Positions 41,841 through 51,141 of a stretch of DNA of 64,000 nucleotides are shown piece by piece. Numbering within the stretch: position 1 is the first letter of the stretch; each line of letters opens with the position of its first letter. The stretch is from Epilithonimonas mollis. Lineage in GTDB: Bacteria > Bacteroidota > Bacteroidia > Flavobacteriales > Weeksellaceae. Position numbers and translations under genes: made by a program. The notes under the pieces are model-generated. The model saw only the letters and a program-made list of their open reading frames with translations. It made no database searches and was not told where the DNA came from. Location of the stretch: positions 310,001 through 374,000 of the forward strand of contig NZ_FRAM01000002.1 of the NCBI RefSeq assembly GCF_900142325.1, in the 5' to 3' direction.

Positions 41841-43856
41841 ATGAAGAAAATTTTACTTTTCTCCTCTCTTGCTACACTCAATTTTGGACTGGCACAGACA
41901 TCTTGTAATAACGCTGTTAGTGTGACAGCTGGGACATATACTGTTTCAGGAATCACAGGAACCAAAGCTCCTGCGGATTGTGGAATTGATTTCGGGATAG
42001 GGACTGCTGGTGCGTGGTACAAATACACGGCTACTCAGGATGTCAATGTCACAGTGTCTACAGTGATACCTGGACAGACAAATGATACCAGGGTGTTGAT
42101 ATTTTCTGGAGATTGTGCAGTTCTGAACTGCGTTACAACCAATGATGACTACTCCGGCTATTCTGCACAGGCAAGCTTCCGTGGTGTTGCGGATACAACA
42201 TATTATATTGTGTTTGATAACAAGTGGAGCAGTGCCGGGTTTGAGTTCAAGGTGTCGGAATCGGAGGTGGTTGAAGACCGGCTGTCATTCACTTCGCAGT
42301 TGGTAGGTGAAGTTGCCGGCGAATACAATAACTGTATTGTTGATATGAATGGTGACTATCTGGATGACATTGTTTCTGTGGTCAATAAAACTAAAATTAT
42401 TATTTCGCAACAAAAACAGGAAGGCGGATTTGATCACCTCACTTATACCATCCCGAATACTTTTGTAGAGCCTCAATGGAGTATTGCTGCAGGGGATTAT
42501 GATAATAATGGGTTCAATGACCTGATTTATGGCTCTTCGAGTGGTATTACCTTTGTGAAAGCTAACATGATGGGGACAGGGTATACTATTGATAGAAAGT
42601 CCCAGTCCTATCTCACGCAACGGACTAATTTTGTAGACATCAATAATGATGGGAAGCTGGACGCATTTGTATGTGATGATAACGGCCCAAACAGATATTA
42701 TATGAATGACGGAACCAATATGAACCATAACCGTGGCGGATTGGGCAATTTCCCATCTGGCGGGAACTATGCTTCTACCTGGACAGATTATGATAACGAC
42801 GGAGACCTGGATTTGTTCATTGCAAAATGTGGTGAAGGAGGAGCCGGAGTCGGAGGAAATATTGATGAACTTTATTTAAATAACGGAAACGGAACTTTTA
42901 CCAATGTCGCAGGTATAGCTAATCTGGCAGAAGCATCGCAAAGCTGGTCGGCAGCCTGGGGAGATTTTAATAACGATGGGCTGATGGACGTAATGATCGG
43001 AATCAACTCTGATACGGATGGACTCAATAAAGTGATGAGGAACAACGGTGACGGAACTTTTTCTGACGTGACTGCAGGCTCAGGTTATGAAAATATAATG
43101 GAAATGAGCCGGGAATATGTAACGTACGATTTTGACAATGACGGATTCCTTGATATTTTAGGAGCCGCAAATACCATTATGTTTGGCGATGGTAATTTTA
43201 AGTTTACGCCTAATGGCAACCCTTATGCTCTGGACAATTACCGCAGACCTGTCGGAGATCTGAATAACGATGGCTTTCTCGATATCCAAAACAGAAAATC
43301 AATTCTCATCAATAATGGTAATAGTAATAAATGGCTGAAAGTGACGTTGCAGGGGGTTCAAAGTAATAGAAACGGAATCGGCGCAAGGGTGGAAATATAT
43401 GGTGTCTGGGGAAAACAAATCAGGGATGTGCAAAGCGGAACTGGTTTCGGAAATATGAGTACGCTCAATACGCATTTCGGAATCGGACAGGCAACAAAAA
43501 TTGATAAAGTGGTGATAAAATGGCCATCCGGAAAAATGGATACGGTTAATAATGTGACACCGGGTACAACACTGCATGTTGTAGAAGGTTCCACTCTTGC
43601 GATCTCAGAAGCCTCAGATAAAACCGAATTGTTCAGTGTGTATCCGAATCCGGCAACTGACATCATCAGGCTTAAATCTAAAAAAGAATTCTCTCCTGTT
43701 GCAGCAAAACTTTATGATCTTAACGGAAAACTCGTTTTACAGAAAGAAATTATTAAAAATGAAATTTCTGTAAAAGCTTTGATGCCAGGAGTCTACTTGA
43801 TTGTTGCCAATGACAGAAACGGAAATACTTATTCTCAGAAGATCATCAAAAAATAA
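41841..43856 (+). CDS. Secreted FG-GAP/CRTAC (ASPIC-UnbV) protein with T9SS domain
   Basis: The 671-residue protein has a signal peptide (ILLFSSLATLNFGLAQ). It contains about eight Ca-binding-like repeats of the FG-GAP/VCBS type (DMNGDYLDDIVS, DYDNNGFNDLIYG, DINNDGKLDAFV, DYDNDGDLDLFIA, DFNNDGLMDVMIG, DFDNDGFLDILG). An ASPIC/UnbV domain follows (about 495-580, NGIGARVEIYG, LNTHFGIGQ, VIKWPSGKMD), and a T9SS sorting domain closes it (VYPNPATDIIRL, ending KIIKK). It is exported to the surface. The role is unknown, perhaps adhesion or carbohydrate contact; its neighbour is the diheme cytochrome. Confidence 0.88.
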   Translation: MKKILLFSSLATLNFGLAQTSCNNAVSVTAGTYTVSGITGTKAPADCGIDFGIGTAGAWYKYTATQDVNVTVSTVIPGQTNDTRVLIFSGDCAVLNCVTTNDDYSGYSAQASFRGVADTTYYIVFDNKWSSAGFEFKVSESEVVEDRLSFTSQLVGEVAGEYNNCIVDMNGDYLDDIVSVVNKTKIIISQQKQEGGFDHLTYTIPNTFVEPQWSIAAGDYDNNGFNDLIYGSSSGITFVKANMMGTGYTIDRKSQSYLTQRTNFVDINNDGKLDAFVCDDNGPNRYYMNDGTNMNHNRGGLGNFPSGGNYASTWTDYDNDGDLDLFIAKCGEGGAGVGGNIDELYLNNGNGTFTNVAGIANLAEASQSWSAAWGDFNNDGLMDVMIGINSDTDGLNKVMRNNGDGTFSDVTAGSGYENIMEMSREYVTYDFDNDGFLDILGAANTIMFGDGNFKFTPNGNPYALDNYRRPVGDLNNDGFLDIQNRKSILINNGNSNKWLKVTLQGVQSNRNGIGARVEIYGVWGKQIRDVQSGTGFGNMSTLNTHFGIGQATKIDKVVIKWPSGKMDTVNNVTPGTTLHVVEGSTLAISEASDKTELFSVYPNPATDIIRLKSKKEFSPVAAKLYDLNGKLVLQKEIIKNEISVKALMPGVYLIVANDRNGNTYSQKIIKK

Positions 43857-43858
43857 CA

Positions 43859-43892
43859 TTCAGGCCGAAAGAAATTTTAAAATCAGCCTGAA
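43859..43892 (+). terminator. Weak terminator-like hairpin
   Basis: TTCAGGC and GCCTGAA pair around a 20-nt loop just after the CRTAC gene stop. There is no good T run, so it may only slow RNA polymerase. Confidence 0.35.
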
Positions 43893-43965
43893 TAATTGTT
43901 GCTGTTAGAGACAAAGCTTTTCTCAAGATTCAAAACTAAGTTTTCATCATAAAATAAAAAACGCC

Positions 43966-43973
43966 TACTTTTG
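43966..43973 (+). promoter_or_regulatory. Promoter -7 element of topA
   Basis: TACTTTTG fits TAnnTTTG, 15 bp before the topA ATG at 43989. The TTG box is poor (TTTTC). The transcript would have a very short leader. Confidence 0.4.
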
Positions 43974-43988
43974 CAAAAATTCTTCAGA

Positions 43989-46547
43989 ATGCCAAAAAAT
44001 TTAGTCATCGTCGAGTCTCCGGCAAAAGCAAAAACTATTCAGAAATATTTGGGATCGGATTTCGATGTCAAGTCCAGCTTCGGACACATCAGGGATCTGC
44101 CTAAAAAAGGGATGGGAATCGACTTGTCGAGTTTTACACCCGATTATGAAGTTTCTGCGGACAAAAAGAAACTTGTGACGGAACTGAAAGCTGCTGTGAA
44201 AAAAGCCGATATGGTCTGGCTGGCTTCTGATGAGGACCGCGAAGGTGAGGCGATTGCATGGCATCTGGCAGATGAATTAAAATTAAAACCGGAAAACAGA
44301 AAGAGAATTGTTTTTCATGAGATTACTAAAAATGCCATTCTGAAAGCCATTGAAAATCCTAGGGATATTGACCAGAATCTGGTCAATGCTCAACAGGCGA
44401 GACGTGTTTTGGACAGGATTGTTGGTTTCGAGATGTCTCCGGTTCTTTGGAAAAAAGTAAAAACAGGATTGTCTGCAGGACGAGTACAGTCAGTTGCAGT
44501 AAGACTGGTTGTAGAAAGAGAAAAAGAGATCAGAGGTTTCGTTCCGAAGCCCAGTTTCAAATTGGAAGGTGTTTTTCTTAATCATTCAAAACAGGAGATC
44601 GCTGCCAAACTGAAGAAAGATTTCGATAAAGAAAAAGATGCGGAAAATTTCCTGGAATTGGCAAAAACTGCAGATTTCAAAGTGCTGAATGTTGAGACCA
44701 AGCCGGGAACAAGAACAGCTTCTGCCCCGTTTACGACTTCGACTTTGCAACAGGAAGCTTCCTCCAGATTGGGTTATAACGTAACGTCTACGATGCGTTT
44801 GGCACAGCGACTTTATGAAGAAGGATTTATCACTTACATGAGAACAGATTCCGTGAATCTTTCTCAGGAAGCTATCAATGGGGCAAAAGCACAAATTATT
44901 TCAGAATACGGACAAAATTATTCTAAACCAAGAAATTATACGACAAAATCGTCGTCTGCTCAGGAAGCGCACGAAGCGATCCGTCCCACAGATTTTTCTG
45001 TAAAATCCATCAGTGATGCACAATTGAATAAATTATATCAATTGATTTACAGAAGAACTCTGGCGTCTCAAATGGAGAATGCGAAAATTGAGAAAACAGT
45101 GATCGAAATCGGGAATGCAAAATTGCCAAAACATTTTGAAGCACAGGGAGAAGTGATCGTTTTCGATGGTTTCCTAAAAGCTTATGGAATTGTAAAAACC
45201 GAAGATGACGATGAAGATAACAACGAAAAATTGTTGCCAAAAGTAGCTGTTGGAGAGGCTTTGGATTATAAAACAATTACTGCAACAGAAAAATTCACAA
45301 GGCCACCCGCAAGATTTACGGAAGCCGGCTTGGTCAGGAAACTGGAAGAACTGGGAATCGGACGCCCATCGACTTATGCACCAACCATCCAGACCATTCA
45401 GAACCGTGAATATGTTGACAAAAGAGAAATAGAACCGCAAACCAGAGAGATCATAAAAATGACATTGGGGAAATCCGGCGTCAAAAAAGAAGTTCTCGAA
45501 GAGAAATTCGGCGGAGATAAAAATAAATTCGTTCCGACGGATATTGGCGAAGTGGTAAACGATTTCCTTACTGATAATTTTGCAGAGATACTCGATTATG
45601 GCTTCACCGCAAGAGTAGAAGAAAGTTTTGACGAGATTGCCAACGGCGATCAGAAGTGGAAAGAAATGATGACGGATTTCTACTCCAAATTCCATCCAAG
45701 GATCGAAGATGTAGAGGAAAATGCAGACCGGGCAACAGGAGAAAGAATCTTAGGCATTGATCCAAAATCAGGTAAGAATGTCCATGCAAGAATCGGAAGA
45801 TTCGGGCCGATGATCCAGATCGGAGAACAGGATGATGAGGAGAAACCGACATTCGCATCGCTGATGGCGAATCAGAATATTTCTACCATTACCCTGGAAG
45901 AAGCTTTGGAATTGTTCAAGCTTCCTTTTGATCTTAAAGAAGTTGACGGACAGCCGGTTTCAGTCGGTGTCGGAAGATTTGGACCTTATGTGAAATGGGG
46001 CGAAACTTATATCAGCATTCCTAAAGGCGAAGATCCGCTGTCCGTAGATCAGAACCGTGCGGAAGAAATCATCAGCGAAAAGAAAAGAGCCGATGCGCCG
46101 ATTGCCACTTATAAAGGCGAACCTGTAACCAAAGGAACAGGAAGATTTGGACCTTTTATCAAATATAAAAGTGTTTTCATCAATGTTCCGAAACGTTATA
46201 ACTTCGATCATCTTTCCCAAAACGACATCAATGAACTGATCGATGCCAAACTGGAGAAAGAAGCCAACCGATACATCCAGCAGTGGGAAAAAGAAAAGAT
46301 CTCTATCGAGAATGCTAGATGGGGACCGATTGTGAAACACGGAAAGAACATCTACAAAATCCCTAAAAAGAAAGACGATTCTAAATACGAGGCAGATGAT
46401 CTGAAAGATGTTTCATTGGATGAGGTGAAGAAGTGGATCACCGATCAGGATCCGAAAGCTTTTGCCGAGAAAAAGAAACCAGCTACAAAGAAAACAACTA
46501 CTGCTAAAAAGCCTGCGGCGAAAAAAGCAACTGCAAAGAAAAAGTAA
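43989..46547 (+). CDS. topA: DNA topoisomerase I
   Basis: The 852-residue enzyme relaxes negative supercoils. It starts at the ATG at 43989 (MPKNLVIVESPAKAKT). The TOPRIM domain has VIVESPAKAKTIQKYLG and WLASDEDREGEAIAWH, the DxDxE motif. The catalytic tyrosine is in EEGFITYMRTDSVNLS (about 285). C-terminal zinc-ribbon modules are replaced by repeats of the GxGRFGPxxK type (GVGRFGPYVKWG, GTGRFGPFIKYK). A Lys/Ala-rich tail follows (KKPATKKTTTAKKPAAKK), as usual in Bacteroidota. Confidence 0.97.
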   Translation: MPKNLVIVESPAKAKTIQKYLGSDFDVKSSFGHIRDLPKKGMGIDLSSFTPDYEVSADKKKLVTELKAAVKKADMVWLASDEDREGEAIAWHLADELKLKPENRKRIVFHEITKNAILKAIENPRDIDQNLVNAQQARRVLDRIVGFEMSPVLWKKVKTGLSAGRVQSVAVRLVVEREKEIRGFVPKPSFKLEGVFLNHSKQEIAAKLKKDFDKEKDAENFLELAKTADFKVLNVETKPGTRTASAPFTTSTLQQEASSRLGYNVTSTMRLAQRLYEEGFITYMRTDSVNLSQEAINGAKAQIISEYGQNYSKPRNYTTKSSSAQEAHEAIRPTDFSVKSISDAQLNKLYQLIYRRTLASQMENAKIEKTVIEIGNAKLPKHFEAQGEVIVFDGFLKAYGIVKTEDDDEDNNEKLLPKVAVGEALDYKTITATEKFTRPPARFTEAGLVRKLEELGIGRPSTYAPTIQTIQNREYVDKREIEPQTREIIKMTLGKSGVKKEVLEEKFGGDKNKFVPTDIGEVVNDFLTDNFAEILDYGFTARVEESFDEIANGDQKWKEMMTDFYSKFHPRIEDVEENADRATGERILGIDPKSGKNVHARIGRFGPMIQIGEQDDEEKPTFASLMANQNISTITLEEALELFKLPFDLKEVDGQPVSVGVGRFGPYVKWGETYISIPKGEDPLSVDQNRAEEIISEKKRADAPIATYKGEPVTKGTGRFGPFIKYKSVFINVPKRYNFDHLSQNDINELIDAKLEKEANRYIQQWEKEKISIENARWGPIVKHGKNIYKIPKKKDDSKYEADDLKDVSLDEVKKWITDQDPKAFAEKKKPATKKTTTAKKPAAKKATAKKK

Positions 46548-46566
46548 TTAGATTTAATAAAAATGA

Positions 46567-46592
46567 AAGCACAGATTATGGTCTGTGCTTTT
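46567..46592 (+). terminator. topA terminator
   Basis: AAAGCACAGA and TCTGTGCTTT form a perfect 10-bp stem with a 6-nt loop, followed by TTTTT. Confidence 0.85.
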
Positions 46593-46607
46593 TTTAAAAT
46601 TGGATAG

Positions 46608-46659
46608 CGCAGATTTGTAATCCGTGCTTCTGTATCAGTCACTGATTACAAATCCGCGA
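46608..46659. repeat. Inverted repeat between topA and the defence islet
   Basis: GCGCAGATTTGTAATCCGTGC (46608-46628, 21-nt arm shown by its two halves GCGCAGATTT and GTAATCCGTGC) pairs with CACTGATTACAAATCCGCG at 46641-46659. It is not needed for termination, as the topA hairpin lies upstream. It looks like a REP-type repeat at the edge of the AT-rich islet. Confidence 0.5.
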
Positions 46660-46715
46660 CATCGGGTGTAGCGGGTTTTCAGCCTTGCTTTTTACAAATA
46701 CTATGTGATGTTTCT

Positions 46716-47351
46716 TTAGAAGAATAATTTTTTCTTTATTTTATCTAAAATGCTGTACTTTTTTAGACTATTTTTTTCATCAATAAAATTATTGAAATCG
46801 TTAATAAGATCAGGTTCGTCAACTACTTCTAATTCCCAACCAACTAATCCTAATCGTCTATTTAACCTGCAAGCTCCAATTGTGAAATTACCTTTGGCAG
46901 AATCCTTGTCTATATAAAGGCCGTTAACAATTATAATATGATCGTCATAATTGTCAAAATGAGGATGGACAATATAAAAATCTTCACTCTTGTCAGGATA
47001 CTTTTTTTTGTATTTTTTTCTAATTGTATTAGATATTGTTCCTATAGTTTCTTGATTTCTTTTAATTTGATTGCATTCAGAACAAATAACACATAAATTC
47101 TGAGGTTCGAATATATATTCAGGATGAAGAGATTTGGGTGCAATGTGTTCAACATGACAATTTGTTGCATAAACTATTGAAACTACTTGTTTACAATAAC
47201 TACAAATTCCTTTTTGTTGTCTTCTGTAATATTCTCTAATTTCGCAGCGCAATGTTAAATTTTCATCACAATCCCAATCAAAACTATGTAAATCAGCTGA
47301 TTGTTCCTTAATGTATTTATTACTTTCTTCTGAATATGAAATTGGAACCAT
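46716..47351 (-). CDS. Septu-like PtuB: HNH endonuclease
   Basis: The 211-residue protein has a zinc/HNH core at about 50-110: CSYCKQVVSIVYATN, then CHVEHIAPKS (catalytic His), then NLCVICSECNQIKRN. In Septu and some retrons a PtuB-like HNH nuclease acts with a PtuA ATPase to cut phage or host DNA. It starts 1 nt into the end of the ATPase gene (TAATG), so the two are translationally coupled. The DNA is much more AT-rich than topA next to it. Confidence 0.75.
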   Translation of the reverse strand: MVPISYSEESNKYIKEQSADLHSFDWDCDENLTLRCEIREYYRRQQKGICSYCKQVVSIVYATNCHVEHIAPKSLHPEYIFEPQNLCVICSECNQIKRNQETIGTISNTIRKKYKKKYPDKSEDFYIVHPHFDNYDDHIIIVNGLYIDKDSAKGNFTIGACRLNRRLGLVGWELEVVDEPDLINDFNNFIDEKNSLKKYSILDKIKKKLFF

Positions 47352-48656
47352 TATTTAAACATAACTTTAAGTTCAACTAATGTTTTATATAGATCATATA
47401 CAGGATCATCACTTTTTAAATAATTAGATTGTTTTTCAATTATTCTTATATTCTCTTTATCTTCTGAATCTAATTTTTTGTATTTAGATATTTTTGCAAA
47501 AGTATTTATGGCAATTCTAGATAAATATTCATTTTTATATCCAGGCGTATCAAAAACATTTACAAGCTGAAAATCGGAAGAATGATTAATAAAATCTTTT
47601 GCAGATTGAACAGACCTACTTTCCATATTTAGTATAAAACTATTATAAAAAGGAAGCCTAGAAATAATCATTGGTGAATGTGTTGCAATGATAAAATGAC
47701 AATTTTTATAATTCTCAAATGTTTGAGTAAGAATTTCAATGTATTTTTCTTGCCATTCAGGATGTAAGCATATTTCAGGTTCATCAATACAAATGAGAGA
47801 ATTATCCTGTATTTTACTAGCAATGCCTAGAATACTTAAAATAATACTCTGTTCTCCTGAGCTAGCATCTTTTATTGAAAAACTATTATTCAATTTAAAA
47901 GTAAATAACTGAACATCTTTAAGTTTTATTACTCCAGCATTTATTAAAAATAATATATCTTCAATATCATCATTATTTTTAATAGATTCAAATCCATATC
48001 TAGTTATTAGCAATTCAAAGAAGCGATTAAAATAATATTTATGTGGTAAATCTCTTAGAAGTTTCTTTAATCTATTTAGCTTTCTTTCGTTGATTGAGTC
48101 ATCACTATTCAAAAAATAGCTTCTATTTATACGTTTAAAGAAAAAACTTTCCCTATTATCAAATTCTTGCTCAAATATTGTATTTACTGGCAAGATTTCA
48201 TCAATTGCTCCTCGGGGCATTGAAAAATTGAACTGTAAAAGTATTTTATCTCTATAACCAAGATATTCTAAGACATTGCCAATTTCAAAGGCTTGTTTAT
48301 TTTGCTTTAGAATACTTTCTACAAGTGAAACAATAATTTTTGAAAGATATCCAAATCCCATAAAGGCAGAATTAATATCTCGCAATCCTAAATAAGTATA
48401 ACGTCTTATTCGATTGAATTTATTTAGTTGAAATTTATCAAAAGGACTTATAGATACAGCAATTATTTCTTCAGGAAATCTATTTGAACTATGGAATTGA
48501 TTATTAGTTGTTATTTTGGTTATCTCTGCCAATAAGGTACTCTTTCCAGAGCCATTTTTTCCTACTACAACCGTAAATATATTCTTTTCAGGAATAAGTT
48601 CATCTATATTTACTAAGTTTCCATCAAAATTTTTTGAATAAAAAAAAATTAATCAT
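47351..48656 (-). pseudogene. Septu-like PtuA ATPase, reading frame broken before Walker A
   Basis: The long frame (393 codons below 48532) holds the C-terminal ATPase half: ASSGEQSIILSILGI, then SLICIDEPEICLHPEWQEKY (Walker B) and HFIIATHSPMIISR (H-loop). The N-terminal Walker A, VVVGKNGSGKSTLLAEIT, lies in frame above position 48532. However, no usable ATG, GTG or TTG exists between it and a TGA at 48653-48655. An ATG at 48656 is one base out of frame. With one T fewer in the T9 run at 48640-48648 it would give MINFFYSKNFDGN leading straight into Walker A, ~435 residues. The gene is therefore frameshifted, or phase variable, or has a sequencing error. Confidence 0.7.
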
Positions 48657-48956
48657 ATGTTTGGTATAAATATTACACAACATCCAAATATACCCATTTT
48701 GCCAATATAAACTATATCCAGTTGCGCTTATCCTCAAAATATTGGAAGTTAAACGCAGTTTTCTCGCACCATCCTCTCTTTTCTCTCCCCGAAGTATGAT
48801 TTCACACCATCAACCTCTGATTTATCTCGCCAACCTCTGTTTTCAGATGACAATCGTCTGAATTCAGACAAAAACGAGTCTTTTTTATTCTTCGGAGAAT
48901 CTTTTTTACTCACCGCCGAGTATATTTACTCACCATTGAGTCTTTTACACACAAAA
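48657..48956. other. Gap with palindromes and GAGT repeats upstream of the ATPase
   Basis: No gene is visible. It has an imperfect palindrome at about 48845 (CAGATGACAATCGTCTG), a repeated CAACCTCTG word (48808, 48830) and repeated ACTCACC(N3-4)GAGT units at 48907 and 48928. It should hold the promoter of the minus-strand Septu-like pair. The GAGT repeats continue into the terminator at 48957-48996. Confidence 0.45.
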
Positions 48957-48996
48957 ACGACTCTTTTATACCCGCTGATGAGTCCAAAAGAGTCGT
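48957..48996 (-). terminator. Terminator of the 159-residue gene
   Basis: ACGACTCTTTT and AAAAGAGTCGT form a perfect 11-bp stem around an 18-nt loop. The T-rich tail on the minus strand (TTTTTGTG) fits termination of the gene at 49019-49498. Confidence 0.7.
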
Positions 48997-49018
48997 TTGA
49001 ATGATGCAAACCGATATT

Positions 49019-49498
49019 TTACTGGGTATCAGGCTTCTTTTTGGCGCCTCTCTTCGTAAATCTTGCGCTGAGGTCTTCATAGATCGGTTTGGCAGTTGCC
49101 ACACCTTTGGATGCGGCTTCTTTCACGGCGCCGTAATAGAGCAGCGCTGCCAGCAGCGCCTCGTTTCCCGCAATGGTAATGGTGTCGTCCAGATCAGAGA
49201 ATAACTGCTGGGACAGGTTGCGGAGCGGTGATAGGTCTGTAACTACAGCAACATCCTTTGCAAACTCCGGATTGTCCATGTAGCTGGGCGTAAATTCGGG
49301 ATTAGTTTCGGTGTAATCTTCAACTTTCTGAACTGTTGCCACTGTCTTGTCACCCATCTTGAAAATGGATTTTTTCTCACCGGGCGCCAGAGCCTGAAGG
49401 TAAGGGACGAGTAGGGTTTTGACATCTTGTAATTTTTCTGTCACTTCTGCAAGAACTGCAGGCGGAATCTGTACACTGATTTGATTTTTTGTACTCAT
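49019..49498 (-). CDS. Conserved hypothetical 159-residue protein
   Basis: It starts at MSTKNQISVQIPPAVLAEVT (ATG at 49498); the longer frame is not conserved in style. A helical N-terminus is followed by YLQALAPGEKKSIFKMGDKTVA and YTETNPEFTPSYMDNPEFAKD. The C-terminus has NEALLAALLYYGAVKEAASKGV and a Lys-rich end. It resembles a family common in Bacteroidota with no known role. Its base composition is like core genes, unlike the Septu-like pair to its left. It is monocistronic. Confidence 0.65.
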   Translation of the reverse strand: MSTKNQISVQIPPAVLAEVTEKLQDVKTLLVPYLQALAPGEKKSIFKMGDKTVATVQKVEDYTETNPEFTPSYMDNPEFAKDVAVVTDLSPLRNLSQQLFSDLDDTITIAGNEALLAALLYYGAVKEAASKGVATAKPIYEDLSARFTKRGAKKKPDTQ

Positions 49499-49779
49499 GA
49501 TTTGTGAATTTAATTTATTAGTAGGATTAAAATTAATCAAAATTTATATACTATTGGTATATTTTGTTTAAATTTTTGATGTTCTTAGGTTCTGTTCTAT
49601 ATTTTTTTTATGATTCGCGCTTCGTTTGAATATGACCGATCTGCGATTTTTAGTGCAGGATAAGATGTGGAATGTGCAAATACGTTTTTAGGAAAACATC
49701 TACAATCACAAAAAATTAACGGACAATCTAAAGTTTTATTAATATTTTTGATGCCTGAACCAAGAAAAACACATTCTGC

Positions 49780-51129
49780 ATGGAACAAAATCGATTTTGG
49801 ATAGATGTAAAACGCTTTCCCTGGCTGCCGTTTTTTGTGACGATAGCCATCTGGATTTCGCTGGCAGGCGCTAATTTTTACTATCAGAGCCAGGGCGGTT
49901 ATACCGGAACAGGCATCCTTTTCCCGATTTCCGTGATCTATCCTAACCAGTTTCTCTGGAGCGGATTTGTGTTCGCATTTTTGTTTCTGGCTTTGGGAAT
50001 CCTGAGTTTCCGGTATGCACAGAAAATCAATGTTTTTTTTCTTTTTGTGGTTGCTATTGCATTGGTATTGTTGGGAAATCTGAGTCAGGGTGATTTTGAT
50101 ATCTCCTTCCTGCAGCCGTTTTATCTGAAGGGACGGCAGTATTATGCCGACGCTGTCAACATCACGGACGGACAGATCTGGCTGAGGGATTTCTCCAAAA
50201 ATCTGGAGCATTTCCAGCTGCATACGAAAACGCATCCGCCGTTTGTGACGCTGTTACATTTTTGGATTCTGAATATTTCTAATCTCGAAACCCTGGCAAT
50301 CGTGTTCTTCGCCATCGGCTGTTTGTGTTTTCCATTGTTCTACAGAATCCTTTTTTATCTGGGTTTTGAAGAAACCAGACGAAAGTGGATGCTGCTTTTG
50401 TTTGCGGTGATACCTTCGGTAAATATTTATCTTTTGGTATCTGTTGATGCCCTGGTTCTCACATCGACTTTGATATTTCTTTTGGGATTTGCAAGGATCT
50501 TTAATCAAAATAAAATTGATGCCGTTTCCTTCCTGCTCATAAGTTTAGGATTAATATTAACCAACCTCATAACCTTTTCCGGATTGTTCCTGTTTGCATT
50601 TCTCGGTTGCCTGAGCTTTTATTTCTTACTGAGAGGAAAGTGGAACTTTGTCTGGCTTAGCCTGATGTGTACGGCGGTTTTTATTCTTTCGTTTCTGATT
50701 GTTTATGTAACTACAGGCTACAGCCAGTGGGAAACATTTTTGCTGGCTTCAAGTTCTGAAAATCCTGATGGCTTCAGATTATTCCATCAGCCGTTTATTT
50801 ATCTGATGACCAGGCTGGAAGATGTTGCGGAGATCCTGCTCTTTTTGTCTTTTGGATTCTTGGCGGTATTGTTTTCTAAGAAATCGGGGACGGAAGTTTT
50901 GGAAAATCCTAAAATCAATATCCTGTTTTTCTCAGCAATTTCCGCAATTTCTGCAATGCTTTTGACAGGTGCTTACGGAACCGGGGAAACTGCAAGAGCC
51001 TGCCTGTTCTTGGTGCCTTATTTTTTGATTTTGCTGAAGGATGTTTCTTCAGACCAATTCAGGATTTTGTTTTACCTCTGTCTTATTCAGACCTTTGGGA
51101 TGCAGATGATCGGGAATTTTTACTGGTAA
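49780..51129 (+). CDS. GT-C-like multi-pass membrane protein of the polysaccharide locus
   Basis: The 449-residue protein has about ten to twelve transmembrane helices. A large first loop contains FYLKGRQYYADAVNITDGQ and HTKTHPPFVTLLHFW. An acidic-aromatic first loop with a TKTHPP motif is typical of GT-C glycosyltransferases of the ArnT/PMT type, which use polyprenyl-linked sugars. The first gene of the polysaccharide locus, it runs on the same strand as all following genes to bamA. The donor and acceptor are unknown. Confidence 0.65.
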   Translation: MEQNRFWIDVKRFPWLPFFVTIAIWISLAGANFYYQSQGGYTGTGILFPISVIYPNQFLWSGFVFAFLFLALGILSFRYAQKINVFFLFVVAIALVLLGNLSQGDFDISFLQPFYLKGRQYYADAVNITDGQIWLRDFSKNLEHFQLHTKTHPPFVTLLHFWILNISNLETLAIVFFAIGCLCFPLFYRILFYLGFEETRRKWMLLLFAVIPSVNIYLLVSVDALVLTSTLIFLLGFARIFNQNKIDAVSFLLISLGLILTNLITFSGLFLFAFLGCLSFYFLLRGKWNFVWLSLMCTAVFILSFLIVYVTTGYSQWETFLLASSSENPDGFRLFHQPFIYLMTRLEDVAEILLFLSFGFLAVLFSKKSGTEVLENPKINILFFSAISAISAMLLTGAYGTGETARACLFLVPYFLILLKDVSSDQFRILFYLCLIQTFGMQMIGNFYW

Positions 51130-51141
51130 ACACGATTAACT

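Noticed and set aside
46716-48656. Retron (reverse transcriptase with PtuAB-like effectors)
   Set aside because: No reverse transcriptase gene or msr/msd-like structure is visible beside the ATPase-HNH pair; a stand-alone Septu-like pair is the simpler reading.
48816-48996. Possible CRISPR array because of repeated ACTC/GAGT words
   Set aside because: The repeats are too short and unevenly spaced, there are no unique spacers of constant length and no cas genes are nearby.
48910-49104. Small minus-strand frame between the Septu-like genes and the 159-residue gene
   Set aside because: It overlaps the end of the 159-residue gene and the terminator hairpin, and has no protein-like features.
49597-50235. 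Minus-strand 212-codon frame at the start of the polysaccharide locus
   Set aside because: It overlaps the plus-strand membrane protein gene, whose hydrophobic helices are clearly real. The minus product is low-complexity and unlike any family.
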